Of a DNA stretch of 13,826 nt, positions 1 through 5,650 are shown piece by piece. The position numbers and the translations under genes were made by a program. The stretch is from contig CALMVY010000275.1 in the NCBI GenBank assembly GCA_937873245.1, positions 1-13,826 on the forward strand, in the 5' to 3' direction. The number at the start of each line of letters is the position of its first letter. Within the stretch, counting starts at the first letter, position 1. The stretch is from an uncultured Arthrobacter sp. GTDB lineage: Bacteria; Actinomycetota; Actinomycetes; Actinomycetales; Micrococcaceae. Under the pieces are notes generated by a model. That model did no database searches, had not been told where the DNA came from, and was given only the letters and a program-made list of their open reading frames with translations.

Positions 1-2
1 CC

Positions 3-1025
3 ACGGTCACCGTGGTGCATAACGGCCCGCATCCGCTGGGCCGCAACATCGACCGCGGCGGCGCGGTCCTCGCCGCTTCGCTGCGGAACTGCGGCGTGCG
101 GGTGGCCGGCAACGCCCGCTCCACCGGCGTCGAACACAATGCTCCCGACGGCGGCTTCTCGGCACTGCTGCTCGATGACGGCTCCGCGATCGACGGCGAC
201 CTGCTGGTGCTCTCGTGCGGGGTCCGGCCGCGGACCGAGCTGGCGGAAGGCTGCGGGCTCTCCACCGGCGCCGGGATCCTGGTGGACCATAGGCTGCGGG
301 CGCACCACGAGCCGCACATCTTTGCGATCGGCGACTGCGCGGAGGTCCGCTGCCCGGATCCGGAATGCGTCGAGTGCCGGACCGCCCGCGGACCGTCCGG
401 GCTGGTGGGCCCGGGCTGGCGGCAGGCGGAATGGCTTGCGGAATACCTCACGCTGCTGGCCACTGGGTCTCCGGAGGCCGGGGTGTTGCTTCCCTTGGCG
501 GCAGAATTGCCGGGCGTGGTGGTGCTGAAGGCCAGGGGCATGAACATGGCCGTGGCCGGGGATGTTTCCGCCGATCCGTGGGACGAGGAGGCTTTGACTG
601 CCGGCGCCGTGAATGGCAGGGCCAGGCTGCAGATCGCGCAGTGGGCCGATCCCGAGCACGGCCGCTACGTCAAGATGACCACCCGCGCGGGGGTACTTGA
701 AGGCCTGGTGGCCGTGGGCATGCCGCGCACTGCGGCGGAGTTGGTGCAGCTGTTCGAGCGCGGCGCGGAACTGCCGGCGGACCGGTCCCTGCTGCTGCGC
801 CTTGACGGGCCGGACCAGGTTGCGGCTGCCGGCGCCGGTGACCCGGAGCGCACTGTGTGCCGGTGCGCCGGGGTGAGCGGGACCAAGATCGCTGATGCCG
901 TGGCAGACGGCTGCGGGACGGTGGCCGAGGTGTCAGGGGCCACCCGCGCCGGGACGGGCTGCGGCGGCTGCCATGACGACATCAAGGGGATCATCGAGAA
1001 GCACTTTCAGGGGGCCGTAGCCTGA
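3..1025 (+). CDS. NAD(P)/FAD-dependent oxidoreductase with C-terminal BFD [2Fe-2S] domain, NirB/NasB-like (5' partial)
   Basis: The reading frame is open from the left edge (TVTVVHNG, a Rossmann strand), so the start lies outside the window; the in-frame GTG at 12 is not a real start. Seen here: the FAD-binding motif IFAIGDCAEV at about 318-347, a rubredoxin-reductase-like C-terminal domain, and a BFD-type cluster motif, with Cys-X-Cys at 858-866 and Cys-X2-Cys at 960-971. This architecture is the front half of NirB and is also found in the electron-transfer subunit of assimilatory nitrate reductase. The protein stops just after the BFD domain, so it lacks the siroheme/4Fe-4S catalytic half of NirB. 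I infer that it passes NAD(P)H electrons to a separate nitrate or nitrite reductase in the cytoplasm. The motif GDCAEVRC is followed by another C-X2-C pair (about 333-378), which gives an unusual extra cysteine cluster. The partner genes would lie to the left. Confidence 0.85.
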   Translation, partial: TVTVVHNGPHPLGRNIDRGGAVLAASLRNCGVRVAGNARSTGVEHNAPDGGFSALLLDDGSAIDGDLLVLSCGVRPRTELAEGCGLSTGAGILVDHRLRAHHEPHIFAIGDCAEVRCPDPECVECRTARGPSGLVGPGWRQAEWLAEYLTLLATGSPEAGVLLPLAAELPGVVVLKARGMNMAVAGDVSADPWDEEALTAGAVNGRARLQIAQWADPEHGRYVKMTTRAGVLEGLVAVGMPRTAAELVQLFERGAELPADRSLLLRLDGPDQVAAAGAGDPERTVCRCAGVSGTKIADAVADGCGTVAEVSGATRAGTGCGGCHDDIKGIIEKHFQGAVA

Positions 1026-1106
1026 CACCGGTCGCCGGGGGTCGTAGCCCCAATCGCCTCTGCCGCCGTCTCGGGCACGGAAGCCACGGCCGGGACTGCA
1101 ACGCAA

Positions 1107-1139
1107 AAGGCCCCGGAACCGTTGCGGTTCCGGGGCCTT
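1107..1139 (-). terminator. Hairpin terminator, mainly serving the minus-strand repeat protein gene
   Basis: A perfect 14-bp stem (1107-1120 with 1126-1139) has a five-base GTTGC loop. Read on the minus strand it is followed by four Ts, which fits an intrinsic terminator just after the stop codon at 1149. On the plus strand the T run is only two bases, so termination of the oxidoreductase transcript from the left is possible but weaker. It sits between two convergent genes. Confidence 0.85.
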
Positions 1140-1148
1140 CCGGGCCGG

Positions 1149-1727
1149 CTACTTGTTCTTGTTGGCCTTGCCCGGGTTCTCGGCCTTCGGGGCCGGAACC
1201 GCCTTGACGGACGCGCCCCCGCCGTAGGACGGCGTTGCGGGAGTGGCGGCATGAGCGCTGCGGTGTTCTGCCGCGTTGGCCTGGCCGGCGGCGCGCTTGG
1301 CGGCGGCGTTCTGGTGTGCCCAAGCGGAGTTGCCCGCGGGCACAGGAACAACCGGAGCCGGATCCACCGGCGCAGGTTCCTCAGGAGCAGGTTCGACCGG
1401 AGCCGGATCTTCCGGCGCGGGCTCAACCGGTGCCGGCTCCACGGGCGCGGGCTCAATGGGTGCCGGCTCTTCCGGTGCAGGCTCCACAGGCGCGGGCTCG
1501 ACCGGAGCTGGTTCGACCGGAGCCGGGTCTTCCGGCGCAGGCTCTACCGGTGCAGGCTCGATCGGATCGACCGTCTCGGCCGGGGCCTCGGACACCACGG
1601 ACACGGGCTCGGTGGCTTCCGCAGTGGCAGCCATGGCTGCACCGCCGCCGACTGCGACGACTGAGGCTACGGCAACGGCCTTGGTGGTGGTGCCGAGGGC
1701 ACCGATAAGGGAGAAGAATCCTGCCAT
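1149..1727 (-). CDS. Exported proline-rich pentapeptide-repeat protein, function unknown
   Basis: 192 aa. The ATG at 1727 is preceded on the minus strand by GAAAGG, six bases upstream. Residues 1-36 form a hydrophobic export signal or anchor, with an AMA-AT type cleavage site around 33. Residues 56-130 are fifteen consecutive pentapeptides of form (V/I/E)(E/D)PAP, the last degenerate (VVPVP), encoded by a 15-bp tandem repeat at 1338-1562. The block is acidic and should be an extended stalk. The C-terminal 60 residues are Ala/Gly-rich and become basic, ending KANKNK. There is no LPXTG motif and no recognisable catalytic domain. I infer a cell-envelope spacer or wall-associated protein. The EPAP periodicity, the export signal, the ribosome site and the terminator all support this strand, although the opposite strand is also open across the repeats. 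Repeat number may vary between strains. Confidence 0.8.
   Translation of the reverse strand: MAGFFSLIGALGTTTKAVAVASVVAVGGGAAMAATAEATEPVSVVSEAPAETVDPIEPAPVEPAPEDPAPVEPAPVEPAPVEPAPEEPAPIEPAPVEPAPVEPAPEDPAPVEPAPEEPAPVDPAPVVPVPAGNSAWAHQNAAAKRAAGQANAAEHRSAHAATPATPSYGGGASVKAVPAPKAENPGKANKNK
1338..1562 (-). repeat. 15-bp coding tandem repeat, 15 units
   Basis: Fifteen in-frame 15-bp units encode the pentapeptides of the exported repeat protein. In protein order the first two positions run IE, VE, ED, VE, VE, VE, EE, then IE, VE, VE, ED, VE, EE, VD, VV. The return of the IE unit after seven units hints at an older 105-bp duplication. Units differ mainly by synonymous and E/D changes. Confidence 0.9.
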
Positions 1728-1764
1728 GAGAGGCCTTTCGGGAAAGGGGGTGCGGTTATCCGGA

Positions 1765-1781
1765 GGCCGTCCTAGACGGCC
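1765..1781. other. Small perfect hairpin in the 5' leader of the repeat protein gene
   Basis: GGCCGTC, loop CTA, GACGGCC: a 7-bp stem with a three-base loop, lying 38-54 bases upstream of the ATG at 1727 on the minus strand. It could be a leader hairpin or a regulator half-site pair. Function is not shown by the sequence. Confidence 0.4.
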
Positions 1782-1943
1782 AGCCGGGCGCTACGTTACG
1801 GCAGGGAAATGCCTCAGGCGGGCGGGGTGGGTCGATCCTGCGGAATTGCTGATCAGAAACTGCCCTGGCGGACACAGACGCCCGGGACTACCCGCGAAGC
1901 GGGCCTTTCTCCCCTTGGCCAGCCCCCGCGACCGGCGTGTACT

Positions 1944-1955
1944 GAACCTAGGTTC
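1944..1955. promoter_or_regulatory. 12-bp palindrome, possible operator overlapping a -10 element
   Basis: GAACCTAGGTTC is a perfect palindrome 11 bases before the AGGAGG ribosome site (1967-1972) of the membrane protein gene at 1979. TAGGTT inside it (1949-1954) fits the actinobacterial -10 form TAnnnT. I see no convincing -35. A repressor bound here would block transcription of 1979-2611. Confidence 0.4.
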
Positions 1956-1978
1956 GGCCCATCCCCAGGAGGCACCCC

Positions 1979-2611
1979 ATGAACGTCCCCATCATCCTGG
2001 CCCTTGCCGCAATCGTTGTGGTCGCCGTCGTTATGGTCATGACGCGGGAAAAGGATCCACAGCAGCGCGCCACGGCGCTGCAGCGCGCCGGGGCCGCCGT
2101 CATGGCCGTGTTCACAGTCCTCGCGGGCGTCTTCATTGCCGGCTATGCACTGCAGGATCCGGGTGGAAATACCGGGTTGCTTATCACCGCCGCGTGGGTG
2201 CTGCCGATGCTCATCCTCGCCGTCGCGGCCTGGTTCTGGCCGGCCCCCACCGCTCCCCTGCTGCTCGCCCTCACGGCCTCCTTCATCGCGGCGTGCGTGT
2301 GGCTCGCCTTTGACCCCGCCGCGCTGCGGGAATTCATCAGCGAGAACGGACCGGTGATCGCCGTCAGCGTCGTCGCCCTGTCCTTTCCGGCCGCCGTCCT
2401 TGGCCTGAAACGGACCGCGCTGGCCGGCTGGATGCTCGTGGCCCTGGGCGCACTGCCCCTCCTGATCACAGTCATCGGAAGGACGGGTCCGGTCGCATCA
2501 CTCGCCGCGGCAAGCGTGGTCCCCCTGATCGCAGGAATCGCCTATCTCGTCTCCGCCCGGATGGCGAGTGGAAGCACCACTCCGGGGCATGAACGCGCAG
2601 CCGCGGCGTAG
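1979..2611 (+). CDS. Seven-helix integral membrane protein, function unknown
   Basis: 210 aa. The ATG follows a textbook AGGAGG at 1967-1972 with a six-base spacer, so the start is secure. Hydrophobic segments lie at about 4-21, 37-58, 66-87, 92-111, 125-143, 148-166 and 171-193, giving seven predicted transmembrane helices and a short polar C-terminal tail. The first loop carries REKDPQQR, the only strongly charged stretch. There are no conserved His, Cys or Asp pairs of a transporter or protease, and I recognise no family. It stands alone behind its own promoter region, and the next gene starts 66 bases later with its own promoter signal. Confidence 0.8.
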   Translation: MNVPIILALAAIVVVAVVMVMTREKDPQQRATALQRAGAAVMAVFTVLAGVFIAGYALQDPGGNTGLLITAAWVLPMLILAVAAWFWPAPTAPLLLALTASFIAACVWLAFDPAALREFISENGPVIAVSVVALSFPAAVLGLKRTALAGWMLVALGALPLLITVIGRTGPVASLAAASVVPLIAGIAYLVSARMASGSTTPGHERAAAA

Positions 2612-2664
2612 AAGCGCGTGGACATCTGCGCGTCACAGGAATCGGGCCAGGAACCGATGGCGGG

Positions 2665-2670
2665 TAGCAT
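2665..2670 (+). promoter_or_regulatory. -10 element TAGCAT of a probable leaderless gene
   Basis: TAGCAT fits TAnnnT and ends seven bases before the ATG at 2678, so transcription would start at or next to that A. No Shine-Dalgarno lies before 2678. This spacing is the usual leaderless arrangement in actinobacteria. The -35 region is not recognisable. Confidence 0.5.
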
Positions 2671-2677
2671 CGGGCCC

Positions 2678-3370
2678 ATGAGCGCCGACGACGACGACAT
2701 CACCGACGAGCTACTGACCGACTCCGCGAAGCTGACCGGGCTGAGCCTCGAACTCCTGGGTCTTGACCCGCACCCGGATGACATGACTCCGGAGCAGCGG
2801 CTTCAGTTCGATCCGGAAGACCTGGCCGAAATGGCCGCCGTCGCGCCGGAGGAACGTCAAAAAGCCGTGGGCCAGACGCGCCTGCTGGCAGGCCTGCTGT
2901 GGAACTCATCGGGCATCCTCATCGACCAGCTCTTCCGCGATCTGGGAACGCTGAGCGAACTGGACGACGTCACCTCGTCGGACATCGCCGGGACCTCGGT
3001 CTTGTCCTCGCTGCCGCCGCAGTTTGCCGCCAGCTACGACGCGAAATTCACCCAGAAGTTCATCGTGGTCGCCTCCGACGTCACGGCATCGCTGGCGCGG
3101 GGCTGGACCGCCCCCGGCTGCCTCGCCGCCGAACTCGCCGTCCGCTGCCTGCTCGACCAGGCGGAAATCACCGAGGACATCTACGAACTTGACCTCCCGG
3201 ACGACTGGCGGGCCCAGGTGGAGGAAGTCCTGTTGGAGGACGCGGACAGTCAGGCGCTGTACTCGGACAACGTCGACGTTCTGGAGGACGACGCCGACCG
3301 GCTCGGCTTCGAGCACTGGTTCACACCGCTCTCGCCGGGCGACACGGTCCCGCCGTACGCGTGCTCCTGA
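2678..3370 (+). CDS. Acidic soluble protein, function unknown
   Basis: 230 aa from the ATG at 2678, chosen because TAGCAT lies exactly one leaderless spacing upstream. Other in-frame starts are GTG 2618 (no ribosome site) and ATG 2657 (AGGAA only three bases away), which would add 20 or 7 residues. The protein is strongly acidic: it opens MSADDDDITDEL and ends with a run rich in Asp and Glu (roughly 180-215). There is no signal peptide or membrane segment. The middle (about 70-165) is predicted mostly helical. I recognise no domain. It converges on the flavodoxin gene with a 34-bp gap that holds no clear terminator. Confidence 0.75.
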   Translation: MSADDDDITDELLTDSAKLTGLSLELLGLDPHPDDMTPEQRLQFDPEDLAEMAAVAPEERQKAVGQTRLLAGLLWNSSGILIDQLFRDLGTLSELDDVTSSDIAGTSVLSSLPPQFAASYDAKFTQKFIVVASDVTASLARGWTAPGCLAAELAVRCLLDQAEITEDIYELDLPDDWRAQVEEVLLEDADSQALYSDNVDVLEDDADRLGFEHWFTPLSPGDTVPPYACS

Positions 3371-3404
3371 GCCCGCACCGGCTTCGGATTGCTGTTTCGC
3401 AGAC

Positions 3405-3950
3405 CTACTTCTGGCCAGCCGGCCTGGCCAGCCACGCCAGATAGTCCTCGGTAAAGCGCTGGACGCCGTCCCACTCGGTGTAGACGTAGTCCCGGGTGGT
3501 GTCCGTGTCCTGGGAGCCCTTGTCGCTGGCAATCTTCTTCATGAGGCGCTTCTTGATGAAGCCGTAGTGGGTGTAGAGCAGCGCACCGGCAAACAACCCG
3601 ACATGCGCCGGCCGCCACCCCGTCTCGTCCTCGAACTTTGCCACGTAGCCCTCGGCGTTTTCCGCGTCGCCGTGGGCGGCCAGACTCACCGACACCAGTG
3701 CTGACTGGAGCCGCTCGAGTTCTCCGCGGTTCTTCTTTACAAAGTCCGTAACGTGCCCCTCGTGCTTGCCCATATGCACGGACGCCGCGACGATGACGCC
3801 GTCGTATCCCGCCGGAAGGGTGTCCCCCGAGCGTTTGAGGTCCGCCGTCTCTGCCTGGTGTCCGTGGGCCCGGATCAATTCGGCTATGTACTCCGCGATC
3901 TGGGCTGTCTGTCCTTCGACGGTGCCGTATGGGATGTAAATGTTGGCCAT
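3405..3950 (-). CDS. Flavodoxin-domain protein, HemG-like (protoporphyrinogen/menaquinone-type oxidoreductase)
   Basis: 181 aa. Residues 3-17 hold the strand and FMN phosphate-binding loop YGTVEGQTAQ. SVHMGKHEGHVTDFV (about 57-71) matches the second FMN-contacting loop of HemG-type flavodoxins, and the tail DYVYTEWDGVQRFTEDYL is also typical. Length is close to E. coli HemG (181 aa). HemG oxidises protoporphyrinogen IX with menaquinone as acceptor at the cytoplasmic membrane face. Many actinobacteria use the oxygen-dependent or HemQ pathway instead, so this homologue may serve another flavin redox role. The basic KKRLMKKI patch is consistent with membrane association. Only a weak TGGA ribosome site precedes the ATG. 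It is divergent from the exopolysaccharide operon and does not obviously take part in it. Confidence 0.8.
   Translation of the reverse strand: MANIYIPYGTVEGQTAQIAEYIAELIRAHGHQAETADLKRSGDTLPAGYDGVIVAASVHMGKHEGHVTDFVKKNRGELERLQSALVSVSLAAHGDAENAEGYVAKFEDETGWRPAHVGLFAGALLYTHYGFIKKRLMKKIASDKGSQDTDTTRDYVYTEWDGVQRFTEDYLAWLARPAGQK
3411..3431. repeat. Duplicated CTGGCCAG palindrome at the 3' end of the flavodoxin gene
   Basis: Two copies of the self-palindromic CTGGCCAG flank CCGGC, so the element can form an 8-bp stem with a five-base loop. It covers the last codons of the minus-strand gene. With no T run it is at best a weak terminator. It is the only structured element near the convergent 3371-3404 gap. 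Confidence 0.4.
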
Positions 3951-4384
3951 GGTCCAGTGTGTTCGCGCCCGTAGCGGCAGATGTAGGGCCGAATGTCACG
4001 GGAGTCCGAAGCACCGGGGATTCACGTGTGTTTCGCCGTGTGATGCCGCAACACTGCGGTTGTCAAGGGATTTACTGCGCCCACTGATAGTTGCCTGTGA
4101 GAACGAGTAGCGCGGTCCGCCACAGCAGGTAGCCCGGGCCAGGAGTCCAAGTGCCACCTCGTGGCGCGCGCCGGGGAAATCAGGGTAGCGCCTACTCGGG
4201 TGGGCCCGGAGAATCACAAATATGTTTTGAGGGTCCGAGCGAATGCCACTCAGGGGGACCCAAAAATGCGCAAATTCTGCCGCTCACTTCTGCCCAAATA
4301 TAGGGGCAAAACCGATGCCGATCCCGGTGTCAATCCCACCCGAAATCACATGTCGGGCAAATCTGGCCAGCCTTGGGAGTTGAC
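3951..4384. promoter_or_regulatory. 434-bp divergent intergenic region upstream of the exopolysaccharide operon
   Basis: No credible gene lies here. The segment about 4210-4360 is clearly more AT-rich than its surroundings (for example ACAAATATGTTTTGA at 4217-4231). Local hairpins are CCGCA/TGCGG (4046-4059), GGGTCC/GGACCC (4231-4236 with 4256-4261, with an inner GAG/CTC), TGCCC/GGGCA (4291-4295 with 4304-4308) and CCCGA/TCGGG (4339-4343 with 4353-4357). Possible -10 elements are TATGTT (4221-4226) and AATATA (4297-4302), the second with a poor TTCTGC -35 at 4275. I infer that the operon promoter and a structured 5' leader lie here. The stretch GGGGGACCCA followed by GGGGCAAAA resembles short parts of the c-di-AMP riboswitch consensus, but the diagnostic 3' block is absent. 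Confidence 0.5.
4375..4379 (+). promoter_or_regulatory. Ribosome-binding site that fixes the glycosyltransferase start
   Basis: GGGAG lies five bases before the GTG at 4385. The upstream TTG at 4373 has no ribosome site of its own and overlaps this GGGAG, so GTG 4385 is the preferred start. Confidence 0.6.
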
Positions 4385-5650
4385 GTGGTAGCGGCCGTGC
4401 AGGGCTTCAGCGCCCCCGCAGCACTGCCCCTGATCCCGGACCTGTCCCAGTTCCAGGTCTACCTGCCGGTCGCTTTGGCCGGCCTGGTGGTCTGGGCGCT
4501 CTGGCTGTACCGGGTGGTCTTGTCCAGGAAGGCCCGTCCCACCGTCAACGACTTCTCGACCACCACCTCGGTTGTTGTCCCGTCCTTCCACGAGGACCCG
4601 GACATCCTGATGCAGTGCCTTGAGACCTGGCTGGTCCAGGCGCCGTCGGAGATCATCATCGTCCTCGACGTCAAGGACACGGAGGCCTACGAGCGGCTCA
4701 TCGCCCGCGACGAACCCACGGTCCGCCCGATCCTGTTCCGCCACGCCGGAAAGAGGTCGGCGCTGAGCAGGGGCATCCGGGAAGCCACCGGTGAAGTCCT
4801 CGTGCTGGTCGACTCGGACACGTCCTGGGAACCCGGTCTCCTCGCCGCCGTGCAGATGCCGTTCGCGGACCCGCTGGTCGGCGGCGTGGGAACCCAGCAG
4901 AACGTCTACCAGCGGACCAGCAGCGTCTGGCGCCGGATTGCAGACTGGCTGGTCAACCTGCGCTACTACGATTACGTTCCCGCGATGGGCGCTGCCGGCG
5001 CGGTGGCGTGCCTGTCCGGACGGACGGCCGCCTACCGGCGTTCCGTCGTGCTTCCGCTGCTGCCGAACCTTGAAGACGAATTCTTCCTGGGCCGTCGCTG
5101 TATCGCCGGCGACGACGGGCGGCTCACCTGGCTCGTGCTCGCCGCAGGCTTCAAGACCGTGCACCAGTCCACGGCCCGGGCCATATCGATGTTCCCGAAC
5201 ACCTTCAGCGCCTTCATCAAGCAGCGCGTGCGCTGGAGCCGGAACTCCTACCGGTGCTACATCACGGCGATCCAGAAGGGGTGGCTGTGGCGGGTGCCGT
5301 TCGTCACCAAGGTGACGGTGCTCCAGATCCTGCTGACGCCCGTGACCATGGGGGTCACCATCGGCTACCTGCTCTTCAGCCGCTTGGAGGTAACAGGTCT
5401 CGGAATCACCCTGGCGATCGGCTGGCTGCTCCTGGGCCGCGGCATCCGCGGATGGTCCCACCTGTCCCGCCATCCGTGGGAGATCTTCCTCCTGCCGCTG
5501 CTGGCGGTCATGGTCGTGCTGATCGCGCTGCCCATCAAGACTTACGCCCTCTTCACCATGAACAAGCAGGGCTGGCTCACCCGGACCGACAACCAGACCG
5601 GCGGCGCCGGCCAGACATCATCGACGCTCACCACGGCGGAGGCAAAATGA
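4385..5650 (+). CDS. Processive family-2 glycosyltransferase, polysaccharide synthase (hyaluronan/alginate/cellulose-synthase-like)
   Basis: 421 aa from GTG 4385. One membrane helix (about 25-46) precedes a cytoplasmic GT-A domain: SVVVPSFHED, then the nucleotide-sugar/metal motif DSD (143-145), the GDD acceptor-site motif (D243, D244), and Q280-R281-V282-R283-W284, the QxxRW motif of processive synthases. C-terminal helices lie at about 316-333, 340-354 and 367-392. This is the layout of hyaluronan synthase, Alg8 and BcsA, enzymes that polymerise a nucleotide sugar and move the chain through the membrane at once. There is no PilZ domain, so direct c-di-GMP control is not evident. The operon also makes UDP-glucuronate and UDP-glucose, which I infer are its donors. 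The stop overlaps the next start (ATGA at 5647-5650), implying translational coupling to the beta-helix protein. It is the first gene of the operon. The polymer is unknown. Confidence 0.88.
   Translation: MVAAVQGFSAPAALPLIPDLSQFQVYLPVALAGLVVWALWLYRVVLSRKARPTVNDFSTTTSVVVPSFHEDPDILMQCLETWLVQAPSEIIIVLDVKDTEAYERLIARDEPTVRPILFRHAGKRSALSRGIREATGEVLVLVDSDTSWEPGLLAAVQMPFADPLVGGVGTQQNVYQRTSSVWRRIADWLVNLRYYDYVPAMGAAGAVACLSGRTAAYRRSVVLPLLPNLEDEFFLGRRCIAGDDGRLTWLVLAAGFKTVHQSTARAISMFPNTFSAFIKQRVRWSRNSYRCYITAIQKGWLWRVPFVTKVTVLQILLTPVTMGVTIGYLLFSRLEVTGLGITLAIGWLLLGRGIRGWSHLSRHPWEIFLLPLLAVMVVLIALPIKTYALFTMNKQGWLTRTDNQTGGAGQTSSTLTTAEAK

Noticed and set aside
1890..1910. CCCGC-GAA-GCGGG hairpin followed by CCTTTCT as a terminator
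   Set aside because: The stem is only five base pairs and no plus-strand gene ends nearby, so there is nothing for it to terminate.
1740..1930. c-di-AMP riboswitch in the leader of the exported repeat protein
   Set aside because: None of the conserved ydaO blocks is present on the minus strand; only a small 7-bp hairpin is visible.
1276..2313. Plus-strand open frame with GAGST/GAGSS repeats, resembling a glycine-rich surface protein
   Set aside because: It is the complement of the pentapeptide repeat. It has no ribosome site, overlaps the start of the well-supported gene at 1979, and its second half has no consistent composition.
4037..4066. Minus-strand TTGACA (4061-4066) as promoter of the flavodoxin gene
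   Set aside because: No TAnnnT or other -10-like hexamer lies 16-18 bases downstream, so a promoter cannot be supported.
4161..4391. Small plus-strand open frame before the synthase gene
   Set aside because: No ribosome site, no recognisable protein features, and it lies over the AT-rich hairpin region that looks like a leader.
4346..5473. Long minus-strand frame opposite the glycosyltransferase
   Set aside because: Long antisense frames are common in GC-rich genes. The plus-strand protein has clear GT2 motifs.
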